The notes: generated from the sequence alone by a model not told the origin. A DNA stretch of 64,000 bases from Massilia sp. KIM (GCF_002007115.1 NZ_MVAD01000004.1:186001-250000), one strand, 5' to 3'; shown: positions 37,656 through 47,262, numbered from the stretch's first letter. Made by a program: numbers and translations.

Positions 37656-38663
37656 TTAGAAGTGTTCGAGCACGATTTTTCCGTGCGCCTTGCCGCTTTC
37701 GACCAGGGCATGGGCGCGCCGCAGGTTGGCCGCGTTGATGACGCCGAAATGCTCGCTGACCGTCGTCTTGAGCACCCCTTGGTCCACCATCTGCGCCACC
37801 CGGTCCAGCAGCTCGTGCTGGCGCACCATGTCGGCGGTCTGGAACATCGAACGGGTGAACATCAGCTCCCAGTACAGCGAGATCGACTTGCGCTTGAGCG
37901 GCATGGCGTCCAGGGTCGCCGGATCGTCGATCAGCGCCAGCTGGCCCTGGGGCGCCAGCGCCTCGACGATGTCCTGGTAGTGGTGGTCGGTATGGGTCAG
38001 GCTGATCACGATATCGACCGCGTCCAGGCCCAGCGCCGCCAGCTGCGGCTGCATCGGCCGGGTATGGTCGATGGTATGGTGGGCGCCCAGCTCTCGCACC
38101 CACTGGCGGGTGAGGTCGCGCGAGGCGGTGCCGACGATGGTCAGCTTGGTCAGCTGGCGCGCCAGCTGGACTAGGATCGAGCCCACGCCGCCGCCGGCGC
38201 CGACGATCAGCACCGACTTGCCTTCGCACCCGCCTTCCTCCACCTTGAGGCGGTCGAACAGGAGTTCCCAGGCCGTGATCGAGGTCAGCGGCAGGGCGGC
38301 CGCTTCGGCGAAGCCCAGGCTGGCCGGCTTGCGGCCGACGATGCGCTCGTCCACCACCTGGAACTGGCTGTAGGAACCCGGACGGGTGATCGAACCGGCG
38401 TAGAACACTTCGTCGCCCGGCGCGAACAGGGTCACTTCGGCGCCGACGGCGCGCACGATGCCGCTCGCGTCCCAACCCAGCACGCGCGGCTCGCTCACGG
38501 CGGAGCCGCGGCGCACCTTGGTGTCGACCGGGTTGACCGCGACCGCGCGCACTTCGACCAGCAGGTCGTTGGGGCCGGCGAGCGGCATCGGCAGCTCGCT
38601 GTCCTGCAGCGCGTTCGGGTCCTCGATCGGCAGGCCGTGTTGGGTGTAGACGATGGCTTTCAT
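37656..38663 (-). CDS. Zinc-binding alcohol dehydrogenase family protein
   Basis: A 335-aa medium-chain dehydrogenase. MKAIVYTQHGLPI start, GroES-like domain with NPVDTKVRRG and LGWDASGIV, and Rossmann motif IVGAGGGVGSILVQLARQ. No GHE catalytic-zinc motif, so it is more like the ZADH1/quinone-oxidoreductase group. AGGAAGAGC precedes the ATG. It is divergent from a LysR gene 205 bp away, the usual arrangement for a regulated oxidoreductase, and leads into the nitroreductase. Confidence 0.9.
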   Translation of the reverse strand: MKAIVYTQHGLPIEDPNALQDSELPMPLAGPNDLLVEVRAVAVNPVDTKVRRGSAVSEPRVLGWDASGIVRAVGAEVTLFAPGDEVFYAGSITRPGSYSQFQVVDERIVGRKPASLGFAEAAALPLTSITAWELLFDRLKVEEGGCEGKSVLIVGAGGGVGSILVQLARQLTKLTIVGTASRDLTRQWVRELGAHHTIDHTRPMQPQLAALGLDAVDIVISLTHTDHHYQDIVEALAPQGQLALIDDPATLDAMPLKRKSISLYWELMFTRSMFQTADMVRQHELLDRVAQMVDQGVLKTTVSEHFGVINAANLRRAHALVESGKAHGKIVLEHF

Positions 38664-38868
38664 GCTCTTCCTCCAGGGTGGATGGTCGGGTGTATCGTGA
38701 GCAGGCATTCTAGGGACAGCGGCGGCCTGGAAACACCGGCATGGCCGGATTACACTTTCACGGCTGGAGTGAAAATACCGGTCCTCCGGAGGAGGGGGAC
38801 GAAGACGGGCAGGGCGAGGCCCGGTTACACTCGGCGTTTCGCGTTCCACTTTCACATACAGGAAGAAA

Positions 38869-39798
38869 ATGATCCGGCTCGACGACCTGGCCCTCTTCGT
38901 GCGCTCCGCGGCGCTCGGCAGCTTCTCGCAGGCGGCGCGCGAGGTGAACCTGCTGCCGGGGCAGGCCAGCGCGGCGATCCAGCGCCTGGAGCGCGAGCTC
39001 GACATCCGCCTGTTCGCGCGCTCCACCCGCAGCCTGCGCCTGACCGAGGAGGGCAAGCGCTACCTGCCCTACGCCCAGGACGCCCTGCAGGCGCTGCGCG
39101 ACGGCTACGAAGGCATGCGCGGCGAGAGCGCCGCGCTGAGCGGCATGCTGCAGATCGCCGCTCCATCGGACCTGGGCCGCAACGTCCTGCTGCCCTGGAT
39201 CACGGAGTTCCGCCGCAATCACCCCGGCCTGGACATCCAGCTGCTGGTGTCGGACCAGGTGGCCGACGTGTTCCGCGATCCGGTCGACATCGCCCTGCGC
39301 TATGGCCAGATCGAGGACGCCAGCTTCATCGCACTGCCGTTGGCGCCGGATAACCGGCGCGTGCTGGTGGCTTCTCCCTCCTATCTGGCGCGCCGCGGCC
39401 GGCCGGGCGCGCTCGCCGACCTGTCCGGTCACGACTGCCTGGTCTACCGCCTGCGCGGGCGCACCTACGACCGCTGGGGCTTCCCTACGCCCGAGGGCGA
39501 ACACACGGTGCAGGTCAGCGGTTCCCTGGTGAGCGACGACGCCGACGTCGTGCGGCGCTGGGCGGTGGCCGGCGAAGGCATCGCCTACAAATCCTGGCTC
39601 GACGTGCATGAGGACGTGGCTGCCGGCCGGCTGGAGGTGCTGCTGCCCGAGGTGCAGGGACAGGCGACGCCGCTCAACCTGGTGTGCCCGCACCGCAAGC
39701 AATTCTCTCCGGCCGTGAAGCTGCTGCACGCCATGCTGGCGGAGCGTTGCCTGCCCCTGAGCGCAGGCCTGCAGCGGCTGCGCGAGCCGGCCGGGTGA
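38869..39798 (+). CDS. LysR family transcriptional regulator
   Basis: A 309-aa LysR regulator: winged HTH at about 1-60 (LALFVRSAALGSFSQAAREVNLLPGQASAAIQRLE pattern, cited here by position) and a type-2 periplasmic-binding-like effector domain at about 90-300. The HTH begins IRLDDLALFV. AGGAAGAAA precedes the ATG. It probably regulates the divergent ADH-nitroreductase pair; the inducer is unknown. Confidence 0.92.
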   Translation: MIRLDDLALFVRSAALGSFSQAAREVNLLPGQASAAIQRLERELDIRLFARSTRSLRLTEEGKRYLPYAQDALQALRDGYEGMRGESAALSGMLQIAAPSDLGRNVLLPWITEFRRNHPGLDIQLLVSDQVADVFRDPVDIALRYGQIEDASFIALPLAPDNRRVLVASPSYLARRGRPGALADLSGHDCLVYRLRGRTYDRWGFPTPEGEHTVQVSGSLVSDDADVVRRWAVAGEGIAYKSWLDVHEDVAAGRLEVLLPEVQGQATPLNLVCPHRKQFSPAVKLLHAMLAERCLPLSAGLQRLREPAG

Positions 39799-40413
39799 TC
39801 AGGTCGAGCGCAGCAGCAGATAGGCCAGCAGCAGCATCAGGCTGCCGGTGAAGGCCTCGATCAGGCGCCACACCTCGGGACGCGAGAGCAGCGGCGCGGC
39901 GCGGCGCGCGCCGAAGCCCAGCATCGAAAACCACAGCACCGAGGCCGTCATCGCCCCCAGCGCGAAGGACAGGCGCTGGCCGGCCGCGAAGCCGCCGCCC
40001 ACGGCGCCCAGCAGCACCACGGTGTCGAGGTAGACGTGGGGGTTGAGCAGCGAGATCGCCAGCACGGTGGCCAGCGCCTTGCCCAGGGTCTCCAGGCGCT
40101 GGCCGCCGAGCTCCAGGGCCGCGCCGCCGCGCGCGCTGCTGGCGAAGCAGCGCAGGCCATACCAGACCAGGAAGGCGGCGCCGCCGTATTGCGCAAGGCC
40201 GAGCAGGAAGGGCGAGGATTCGACCAGCGCCCCCAGCCCCGCCATGCCGAGCGCGATCAGCACGACATCGACGAGGATGCAGGTGGCGACCACCGGCAGC
40301 ACGTGCTGGCCGCGCACGCCGGTACGGATCACGTGCGCGTTCTGCGCGCCGATCGCCATGATCAGGCTGGCCCCCAGGCCCAGCCCCTGAAGAAACACCT
40401 GATGGGACAGCAT
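39799..40413 (-). CDS. argO: LysE/ArgO family basic amino-acid exporter
   Basis: A 204-aa membrane protein with about six helices and the LysE/ArgO signature: SLIMAIGAQNAHVIRTG near the N-terminus and SLLNPHVYLDTVVLLG in the middle. ArgO exports arginine (and canavanine, lysine). The divergent argP-like gene strongly supports this assignment. The stop is directly adjacent to the LysR stop at 39798. Confidence 0.92.
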   Translation of the reverse strand: MLSHQVFLQGLGLGASLIMAIGAQNAHVIRTGVRGQHVLPVVATCILVDVVLIALGMAGLGALVESSPFLLGLAQYGGAAFLVWYGLRCFASSARGGAALELGGQRLETLGKALATVLAISLLNPHVYLDTVVLLGAVGGGFAAGQRLSFALGAMTASVLWFSMLGFGARRAAPLLSRPEVWRLIEAFTGSLMLLLAYLLLRST

Positions 40414-40460
40414 TGTGGACTCCTTGGGAAAGACTCCATGATCCCGGCCGCCGGCTTTAA

Positions 40461-40479
40461 ATTCAATTATATTGATGAA
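40461..40479. promoter_or_regulatory. AT-rich dyad in the argO-argP intergenic region
   Basis: ATTCAAT and ATTGATGAA surround TAT, an interrupted dyad with the T-N11-A character of LysR-family operators, in the middle of the 95-bp gap between divergent argO and argP. ArgP binds such a region in E. coli to activate argO. The -10 elements of both genes could overlap it. Confidence 0.5.
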
Positions 40480-40508
40480 ATCTAATCCTCCTTAAGCAGA
40501 ACTGAATC

Positions 40509-41402
40509 ATGAAGATCGATCCGCGCCGCAGCAGCGCCTTCATCGCCGCCGTCGATGCGGGCAGCCTGGAGCTGGCCGCGGTCCAGCTCAGCATCACGCC
40601 TTCGGCGGTGTCGCAGCGGATCTCGGCGCTCGAGCAGGACCTGGGCACGCCGTTGCTGGTGCGCAGCCGCCCCTGCCGCCCGACCGGCCCCGGCATGCGC
40701 CTGCTGCAGTACCTGCGCCGCTCCGCCCTGCTGGAATCAGAATTCCTGGCCGAGATGGGCATGGACCCCGGACCGGTGCGGGTGGCGCTGGCGGTCAACA
40801 ACGACACCCTGGCCACCTGGCTGCTGCCGGTGCTGGCGCCGGTGCTGCAGGAAGAAGAGCTGCTGGTGGAGTTCGTGCTCGACAACCAGGGCCATACCTT
40901 CACGCTGCTCGAACAGGGCAGGGCCGTGGCCTGCGTCTCGGGGGAGGCCGAACCGATGAACGGCTGCATCGCCAGCCCGCTGGGCGTTATGCGCTACCGG
41001 CTGGTGGCCTCGCCCGTGTTCGCGCGGCGCTGGTTCCCTGACGGCTTCACGCGCGCCGCCGCCCAGCACGCGCCGGTGATGGTGTTCGACCGCAAGGACT
41101 CGCTGCAGTCGGTGTTCCTGATGCAGCACTTCGGCCTGCCCGACGGCGCCTACCCTTTCCATTACGTGCCGGCCAGCGACCCTTACGTGGGCGCGATCCG
41201 GGTCGGCATGGGTTACGGCCTGCTGCCGCAGGAGCAGTGCGCGGCCCTGCTGGCCTCCGGCGAACTGGTCGACCTCACGCCGGCGCTGCACGTCGACGTG
41301 CCGCTGTACTGGCACGCCTGGCGTATCCAGCCGCCGCGCCTGGAGCGCATGGGCGCGGCGCTGGTGAAGGCGGCGCGCGAGGTGCTGCTGCCGCTGGCCT
41401 GA
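40509..41402 (+). CDS. argP: LysR family regulator ArgP
   Basis: A 297-aa LysR protein of the ArgP/IciA group: HTH at about 1-60 (AFIAAVDAGSLELAAVQLSITPSAVSQRI pattern by position) and effector domain with LAVNNDTLATWLLPVL, the ArgP-like segment following the linker. ArgP activates argO in response to arginine and is inhibited by lysine. Divergent position to argO is the classical arrangement. It converges on a small membrane-protein gene. Confidence 0.92.
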   Translation: MKIDPRRSSAFIAAVDAGSLELAAVQLSITPSAVSQRISALEQDLGTPLLVRSRPCRPTGPGMRLLQYLRRSALLESEFLAEMGMDPGPVRVALAVNNDTLATWLLPVLAPVLQEEELLVEFVLDNQGHTFTLLEQGRAVACVSGEAEPMNGCIASPLGVMRYRLVASPVFARRWFPDGFTRAAAQHAPVMVFDRKDSLQSVFLMQHFGLPDGAYPFHYVPASDPYVGAIRVGMGYGLLPQEQCAALLASGELVDLTPALHVDVPLYWHAWRIQPPRLERMGAALVKAAREVLLPLA

Positions 41403-41406
41403 GCGC

Positions 41407-41802
41407 CTATTCGACGCGCCACCACTCGGCCACGCCCCACAACAGCTCGGGGATGAGGAAGAGCCAGAGCACCGGCAGTTCGGCCTCCAGCATGGCCCAG
41501 GCCAGCCAGACCGCGAACAGCAGGCGCCCGGTGGCATCGAAGCGGCCCAGCTTCAGGCTCGGGCCGGTGAGGCGGCAGGCGGACCAGAGCAGGACCAGGG
41601 TGCCGAGCAGGCTGGCGAGCAGGAAGTGCAGGGTGGCGAAGGGCGGCAGCGCGCCGGCGCCCAGCAGCTGGTTGATGCTTGAAAGCTGACCGTGGAGCAG
41701 GGCGAAGGTCCAGGGCGTGGCCAGGGGGAAGACCACCAGGATGTCGTAGAGGGCGCTGGCGCGGGTGAGGCGGAGGTAGGCGGGTAGCGGCAAGGCGGGC
41801 AT
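41407..41802 (-). CDS. Small integral membrane protein, unknown
   Basis: A 131-aa protein with about four hydrophobic helices (about 14-34, 52-75, 93-125), no recognised family. Start at ATG 41802 follows AGGAGAA; the frame continues upstream through a palindromic repeat, which is not coding. Its stop is 4 bp from argP's end. C-terminal WWRVE tail is basic-hydrophobic. Function unknown. Confidence 0.72.
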   Translation of the reverse strand: MPALPLPAYLRLTRASALYDILVVFPLATPWTFALLHGQLSSINQLLGAGALPPFATLHFLLASLLGTLVLLWSACRLTGPSLKLGRFDATGRLLFAVWLAWAMLEAELPVLWLFLIPELLWGVAEWWRVE

Positions 41803-41879
41803 GGGGTTCTCCTGCGGGTTGCCAGGAGATAGTGGCAGCTCTCGGCACGATGCTGCTTGAGCTAACGCGGGTTCGTGCG

Positions 41880-41910
41880 AACTTGGATTCCGGCCTGCGC
41901 CGGAATGACG
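41880..41910 (+). repeat. Single REP-like palindromic unit
   Basis: AACTTGGATTCCGGCC with palindrome TTCCGGCCTGCGCCGGAA and end TGACG, an isolated member of the intergenic family, between a small membrane-protein gene and the phoX terminator. No clear inverted partner nearby. Confidence 0.8.
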
Positions 41911-41973
41911 CTTCGAGGCCGCAGGCCCACCGGGAATGAGCACCGGCGCGCTCCTGCGGCTTGCCCGCACCGT

Positions 41974-42010
41974 ATAAAAAAACGGGTGCCCGCGAAAGCG
42001 GCGCACCCGT
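41974..42010 (-). terminator. Intrinsic terminator of phoX
   Basis: On the minus strand, arms ACGGGTGC and GCACCCGT (42010-42003 and 41989-41982) enclose a loop with inner CCGC/GCGG pairing, followed by a run of seven T. It lies 27 bp after the phoX stop. Confidence 0.9.
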
Positions 42011-42037
42011 CAAGCGGAACAGCGCAGGGTAAAGCGG

Positions 42038-44311
42038 TCAGGTGCCGATACGGCCGCCGTCGTTCTTGGTGATGACGATGGTCGCCGAGCGCGGACGCTT
42101 GCCCGCGCCGTAGCCGGCATTCGACGGCCACTGGCTGGTGTACTTGCTCGGGTCGCCGACGTTGGCGGCGGCGGTGCCTTCGCCCGGGTGCTGGATGTTC
42201 ACGAACAGCGCCTTGCCGTCCGGGGTCTCGGCGATGCCGGTGATCTCCGAGCCGACCGGGCCGACCAGGAAGCGCTTGAGCGTGTCCGGGGTCGCGGCCT
42301 TGCCGACGTAGGTGTCGAGCGCCAGGTTGGCGGCGCCGTTCGCGCGCGGGTAGCTCAGGGTGACCTTCTTGCCGTCGCCCACCTGGCCCGGCAGGCCGGC
42401 CAGCATCATGCAGTTGGTGACGTCGGTGTAGGCGCCGTCGTCGGTCTGGATCCAGCAGATGCCGGTGGCGGCGCTGAAGGCCAGGCCGTCGGGGCTCGAG
42501 AAGTCCTGGTCTTCGCTCAGGCCGGACAGGTTGATGCTGGCGGCGGCCGCCTTGGCTTCGGCGCCGAACAGGTAGACGTCCCAGGTGAAGCCCAGCGCGG
42601 TCGAACCGGCCGCGCCTTCCTTCACGCGCAGGATGTGGCCGTTGACGTTGCCGGCCTGGGTTGCCGTGCCTTTCTGGTCGGTGTAGGCGCGCGGGTTGGC
42701 GGCGTCGGGAGCGGCCTGGCTGGAGCCGCTCGGCTCCACGCGGCGGTTGCTGTTGTTGGTCAGCGAGAAGTAGATCTCGCCGTTGGCCGGGTTCACCGAG
42801 CACCACTCCGGGCGGTCCATCTTGGTGGCGCCCACGGCGTCGGCCGCCAGGCGGGCGTTGACCACGACGTCGGCCTGGTCGGCGAACTTGTAGCCCGCAT
42901 AGCCGGCGATGGCGCTGTTGGTGACCGACAGCTCGATCCACTGGCCGCTGCCGTCGGCGTTGAACTTGGCGACGTACAGCTTGCCGTTGTCCAGGTACTT
43001 GTCGCCGGTGGCGATGCGGTCGGCCGGGTTGGCGTCGGCGGTGGCCCAGGCGGCGTTCGAGACGTACTTGTAGATGTATTCGTTACGCGAGTCGTCGCCC
43101 ATGTAGACGGCGAGCGGCTGGCCGGCGACCGGCTTGCCGAAGGCCGCGCTCTCGTGCGCGAAGCGGCCCAGCGCGGTGCGCTTCTTGATCGCCTTGGTCT
43201 TGTCATAGGGGTCCATCTCGACGATGTAGCCCATCGCGTTCATCTCGTTGCGGTAGTCGTCGCTGCCGTCCAGCGAAGTACCCTTCCTGCTGTTGTTCCA
43301 GCGCTGGAAGCGGTCTTCGGCGCCGCCGGTTTCCCAGCCGTGGCGCGAAGCGTCGCCCTGGTTGCGGCCGTAGCGCTTGAGCGCGGCCACGCTCTTGTCG
43401 TTGCCGCGCGCGGCGTCGTCGGTGGCGGAGCGGTTGAAGTAGCCGGACCAGTTCTCTTCGCCCGACAGGTAGGTGTTCCACGGGGTCTTGCCGGTGCCGC
43501 AGTTGTTCAGGGTGCCGCGGGTCTTGGTGCCATTGGTCGAGTACTTGGTGACCATCAGGGCGTTGCCGCGCGCCGGGCCGGCGATCTCGATCTCGGTCTG
43601 CTGGTGCACGCGGCGGTTCAGCGCCGAATCCTTCAGGTATTCCCACTTGCTGCCGTTCTTGCGCACTTCGACGGTGGACAGGCCGTGCAGGGCCATTTCC
43701 TTGTCCACTTCGGCGGCCGGACGCGGCAGGCTCATGGTGCCGCCGTTGGCGTGCACGAAGAAGGAGGACAGCTTCTCGTCGGTGGTGGCTTCGTGGTTCA
43801 TCGCCAGCACGCCGCGGTCGTTGACCGTGGTGGCCGGGCCGTTGGTGGCCGACAGGGCGAAGAATTCCATGCCGTCGTGGTGGTCGCCGGCGCGGTTTTC
43901 CCAGTCGCCGTCGGTGCCGTCGTTCTTGAAGGCCGGGGTGTTGGCGGTGAGCGGATCGCCCAGCGCGTACAGCACGGTGGCGGTGTAGCCGGCCGGGACC
44001 ACGACCGCGTCGGCCAGGCTCTTGGACACGGCGGTAAAGCCGAGCAGCTTCTCGGCCGGCGGGGTGGCAGGGGTGTTGCCGGTCGGCGGGTTGGGCGAGG
44101 TGGCGACGTTGTCGTTATCCGAGCCGCCGCAAGCGCTCAGGCTCACGGCGCCGAACAGTGCGGTCGCGGCCGAGGCGGCGCCGCCGCGCAGCAGGCTGCG
44201 GCGGCTCATGCGGGCCTGGACGACGGCGCTGAAGTGTTCGTTCGGCGAATCGTTCGTATCGATGTCGTCGTGGTCGACAGGGATGCGGGCGAGATCAAGC
44301 GGCTTGTTCAC
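42038..44311 (-). CDS. phoX: PhoX family alkaline phosphatase, Tat-exported
   Basis: A 757-aa calcium-dependent phosphatase. The Tat signal is MSRRSLLRGGAASAATALFG preceded by about 35 residues (FSAVVQARMSRR), as is usual for PhoX. The DUF839 beta-propeller fills the rest, with MNHEATTDE, GEENWSGYFNR, WETGGAEDRFQRW, GLAFSAATGICWIQTDD and PGEGT blocks. GTG 44311 (VNKPLDL) is chosen because GAAGGAC lies 6 bp before it; ATG 44347 lacks a ribosome site. PhoX releases phosphate from organic esters in the periplasm and is normally PhoB-controlled; no clear pho box was seen. Confidence 0.93.
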   Translation of the reverse strand: MNKPLDLARIPVDHDDIDTNDSPNEHFSAVVQARMSRRSLLRGGAASAATALFGAVSLSACGGSDNDNVATSPNPPTGNTPATPPAEKLLGFTAVSKSLADAVVVPAGYTATVLYALGDPLTANTPAFKNDGTDGDWENRAGDHHDGMEFFALSATNGPATTVNDRGVLAMNHEATTDEKLSSFFVHANGGTMSLPRPAAEVDKEMALHGLSTVEVRKNGSKWEYLKDSALNRRVHQQTEIEIAGPARGNALMVTKYSTNGTKTRGTLNNCGTGKTPWNTYLSGEENWSGYFNRSATDDAARGNDKSVAALKRYGRNQGDASRHGWETGGAEDRFQRWNNSRKGTSLDGSDDYRNEMNAMGYIVEMDPYDKTKAIKKRTALGRFAHESAAFGKPVAGQPLAVYMGDDSRNEYIYKYVSNAAWATADANPADRIATGDKYLDNGKLYVAKFNADGSGQWIELSVTNSAIAGYAGYKFADQADVVVNARLAADAVGATKMDRPEWCSVNPANGEIYFSLTNNSNRRVEPSGSSQAAPDAANPRAYTDQKGTATQAGNVNGHILRVKEGAAGSTALGFTWDVYLFGAEAKAAAASINLSGLSEDQDFSSPDGLAFSAATGICWIQTDDGAYTDVTNCMMLAGLPGQVGDGKKVTLSYPRANGAANLALDTYVGKAATPDTLKRFLVGPVGSEITGIAETPDGKALFVNIQHPGEGTAAANVGDPSKYTSQWPSNAGYGAGKRPRSATIVITKNDGGRIGT

Positions 44312-44408
44312 GGAAAGTCCTTCGTCAGGTGTGGAAAGTCCGTGCATGGTAAGCAGCGAAGATGACGAGTATGTGACTCCCTGATAACAGTTCGATGACA
44401 TCGGCGTG

Positions 44409-45317
44409 TCAATACGCCCTGTCGCGCACAGCGTTCGCCTCGCGCAGCATGGCCACGAAGGCGCGCATCCCGGCCGGCAGGTGGCGATGGCTGGGGTAGT
44501 ACAGGCACAGGGGCGGCAGGGCCTGGGCCCAGTCCTCCAGCACCTCCACCAGGCGCCCGGCGGCCACCAGGTCGGCCACGCTGAAGGCGTCGACCCAGGC
44601 CAGGCCGAAACCGTCCAGCGCCGCGCGTATCATCAGGTGGTGGTTGTCGAGGGTGAGCCGGCCTTCGGGCGTGAAGTCGATTCGCTCGCCCGCGCGCACG
44701 AATTCCCAGTCGTACAGGACACCGCCCGGCAGGCGGCAGCGGATGCCCGAGTGGTTCTGCAGTTCACCAGGGTGGCGCGGCCGGCCATGGCGTGCGAAGT
44801 AGGCTGGCGACCCGACCAGGGCGAAGCGCACCGGCGCGCTGCAGGGTACGGCGATCATGTCGCGCGGAACCAGGTCGGCGGTGCGAATGCCGGCGTCGAA
44901 GCCGTCGGCCACGATGTCCACCAGCCGCCCTTCGGTCACCAGGTCGACCTGCATCTCGGGGTAGCGGCGCAGGAACTCGAGCAGCAGGGGCGCCAGCACC
45001 ATCGCGGCCGCGCCTTCCGACGCATTGATGCGGATGGTGCCCGAGGGCGTATCGCGCAGGTCGCCGATGCCGGCCACCGCCTGCGCGATCTCGTCCAGTG
45101 CCGGGCGCACGCGCGCCAGGAATTGCTCTCCCGCCTCCGACAGGGCGACGCTGCGGGTGGTTCGGTTGAACAGGCGCACGCCCAGGCGCTGCTCAAGCGC
45201 CGACACGGCATGGCTGACGCTCGAAGGCGACATGCCGAGTTCCGCCGCCGCCTTGCGAAAACTCTGCTGGGCGGCAACCGCCACCACCACCGCCATCTCG
45301 TTGAGTCCCTGTCTCAT
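44409..45317 (-). CDS. LysR family transcriptional regulator
   Basis: A 302-aa LysR regulator with HTH in residues about 5-65 ([31 protein letters not shown] by position) and effector domain about 90-295 containing [13 protein letters not shown]. It belongs to the CrgA-like group judged by the phrase [18 protein letters not shown]. It is divergent from an SDR gene 100 bp away and is the likely regulator of it. The region between them has an imperfect dyad (GGATTGTCGGGG / CCCAACAATCG). Confidence 0.9.
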   Translation of the reverse strand: MRQGLNEMAVVVAVAAQQSFRKAAAELGMSPSSVSHAVSALEQRLGVRLFNRTTRSVALSEAGEQFLARVRPALDEIAQAVAGIGDLRDTPSGTIRINASEGAAAMVLAPLLLEFLRRYPEMQVDLVTEGRLVDIVADGFDAGIRTADLVPRDMIAVPCSAPVRFALVGSPAYFARHGRPRHPGELQNHSGIRCRLPGGVLYDWEFVRAGERIDFTPEGRLTLDNHHLMIRAALDGFGLAWVDAFSVADLVAAGRLVEVLEDWAQALPPLCLYYPSHRHLPAGMRAFVAMLREANAVRDRAY

Positions 45318-45417
45318 TGTTCGATTTTGTTCATCAAATCATGCAGATTTTAGTGGATTGTCGGGGCAAGCGTGGGCCATTAATCTGCCTTTCCCAACAA
45401 TCGACTATCGACTGATT

Positions 45418-46242
45418 ATGACCAAGACCGTTCTCATCACTGGCTGCTCGTCCGGCTTCGGCAAGGCCACTGCCCTTACCTTCGCCCGCGAGGGCTGGAA
45501 CGTCGTCGCCACCATGCGCGACCCGACCAAGGCAGGCGAGCTGGCCCTGCACCCCAACATCTTCGTGACGCGGCTCGACGTGCAGGAACAGGACTCGATC
45601 GCGCAGGGCGTCGGCGCCGGGATCGGGCGCTTCGGCGCCATCGATGTCCTCGTCAACAACGCCGGCTTCGGCCTGTTCGGGGTGTTCGAGGCGACCCCAA
45701 GCGACAAGCTGCGCGAGCAATTCGAGGTCAACGTGTTCGGCGCCATGGAGGTGACGCGCGCACTGCTGCCGCACTTCCGGTCCCGGCGCGCCGGCCTCGT
45801 CGTCAACATCAGCTCGGGCGCCGGCGTGTTCACCCTGCCGCTGCTGGCGCCCTACTGCGCCAGCAAGTTCGCGCTCGAAGGCTTCTCGGAGGCGCTCAGC
45901 CACGAGCTTGCGCCGCTGGGCATCGCGGTGAAGATCGTGGAACCGGGCGGCGTGCTGGACACGAACTTCGGTGCACGCAGCGGGGCGGAAGCGGCGCGCA
46001 CGCCGACGCCGGCAGACTACGACGGCGTGGCGGAAGCGACCGCCCGCCTGTATGCGCGGCTGAGCGCGCAGGCGACCAGCACCCAGGACGACGTGGCGCG
46101 CGTCATCTTCCAGGCGGCGACCGATGGCAGCGACCAGTTGCGTTACGTGGCCACCGAGGACATCCAGCCGCTGGTGCGGGCGCGCCGCGAAACCTCCGAG
46201 GCCGCCTATCTGCACTTCCTGCGCGCCCGCATCGCGGGTTGA
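45418..46242 (+). CDS. SDR family oxidoreductase
   Basis: A 274-aa SDR: ITGCSSGFGKATA NAD(P) motif, NNAGFGLFGVFE, Ser in NISSGAGV, catalytic Tyr-Lys in YCASKFAL and EPGGVLDTNF. It starts at ATG 45418; no strong ribosome site is visible before it. The divergent LysR gene suggests inducible expression. Substrate unknown. Confidence 0.9.
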   Translation: MTKTVLITGCSSGFGKATALTFAREGWNVVATMRDPTKAGELALHPNIFVTRLDVQEQDSIAQGVGAGIGRFGAIDVLVNNAGFGLFGVFEATPSDKLREQFEVNVFGAMEVTRALLPHFRSRRAGLVVNISSGAGVFTLPLLAPYCASKFALEGFSEALSHELAPLGIAVKIVEPGGVLDTNFGARSGAEAARTPTPADYDGVAEATARLYARLSAQATSTQDDVARVIFQAATDGSDQLRYVATEDIQPLVRARRETSEAAYLHFLRARIAG

Positions 46243-46365
46243 TCCAGGTCGCCGTGGCTCGGCTACAACAATGCAGGGCGAATGCGCTGCCTCGTTACAG
46301 TGCGTGACGCTCCCGGGAGAATGTTTCCTATAGGATATAAAAACCGTTCACCCGAGTCCCGTCCC

Positions 46366-47031
46366 ATGAAATCACCCCTGGCACTGGCCGCCCTGGTCCT
46401 GATTCTCCTGGCATTCGCCGTCATTGCCCTGCGCCTGGGCGCGCGCAGCGACACCGGCAGCTATCGCGGGCGCAAGCTCATGACGGAGAACGAACGCGAA
46501 TTCTTCTGGCGCCTGCGGCGCGCCCTGCCCGGCTACCACGTGTTCCCCCAGGTGGCGATGACCGCCCTGCTGGAGCCGGCCAGCCGCAATCGGCGCCAGG
46601 CCCATGCCGACCGCCTGCGCATCGCCCAGCAGCGGATCGACTACGTGGTGTGCGACCCCAACTGCGAGGTGGTGGCGGTGATCGAGCTGGACGACCGCAC
46701 CCATTCGGCGGCGCGCGACCTGCGCCGCGACGCGCGGCTCGAGCAGGGCGGCGTGCGCAGCATCCGCTTCCAGTCGCGCCACAAGCCCACGGTCGAAGCG
46801 ATCCGGGCGGCGGTGCTGCCGGCGGAGCCCAGCCTGTTCCCGGGATCAGCCCGGCCGATGCCCCAGGCCGATGCAGGCCGCGCCGAGCAGCGCCAGGCCC
46901 ACGCCCAGGTAATCGGTCCAGAGCGGCTTGACGCCGTCGACCACGGCCAGCCAGGCCAGCGCGGTGGCGATGTAGACCGCGCCATAGCTGGCGTACACCC
47001 GGCCGCTGGCGGCGGGGTGCAGGGTCAGTAG
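46366..47031 (+). CDS. DUF2726 protein whose frame runs antisense into ynfA
   Basis: An N-terminal membrane helix (about 3-24) is followed by a DUF2726 domain (about 35-150): [38 protein letters not shown] and [13 protein letters not shown]2726 belongs to the restriction-endonuclease-like fold, so the E-L-D-D segment could be an active site. The domain ends near 46845 but the frame has no stop until 47031, giving 221 aa with a Gln/Gly/Asp-rich tail that is the antisense of ynfA. A lost stop codon or frameshift near 46840 is possible; the extra 60 residues are probably not functional. Confidence 0.75.
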   Translation: MKSPLALAALVLILLAFAVIALRLGARSDTGSYRGRKLMTENEREFFWRLRRALPGYHVFPQVAMTALLEPASRNRRQAHADRLRIAQQRIDYVVCDPNCEVVAVIELDDRTHSAARDLRRDARLEQGGVRSIRFQSRHKPTVEAIRAAVLPAEPSLFPGSARPMPQADAGRAEQRQAHAQVIGPERLDAVDHGQPGQRGGDVDRAIAGVHPAAGGGVQGQ

Positions 47032-47193
47032 CCACACGAAGACGACCAGGCTGAGGGCGGCCGGCAGCAGCAGCCAGGCGGAGCCGCGACCACTAAGCCA
47101 GAGCAGGGGCAGGTAGCAGCCCAGCAGCTCGGCGATGGCGGTGACGAAGAACAGGCCCAGCATGCGGGCGTGGAAGGGCAGGTCGATGGGCAT
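46846..47193 (-). CDS. YnfA family inner-membrane protein
   Basis: A 115-aa protein with four helices and the YnfA signature: [16 protein letters not shown] at the start, [23 protein letters not shown] in the middle and [18 protein letters not shown] at the end. YnfA relatives resemble small multidrug-resistance transporters. It overlaps the 3' end of the DUF2726 frame by 186 bp on the opposite strand. Gene stands alone; function in efflux is not proven here. Confidence 0.9.
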   Translation of the reverse strand: MPIDLPFHARMLGLFFVTAIAELLGCYLPLLWLSGRGSAWLLLPAALSLVVFVWLLTLHPAASGRVYASYGAVYIATALAWLAVVDGVKPLWTDYLGVGLALLGAACIGLGHRPG

Positions 47194-47262
47194 GGGCGGG
47201 ATCGTGGTCGCGAGCGCACGATCCTAGCGGAGTTCAGCGACCCGGCCAAGCCCGGCAAGCCT

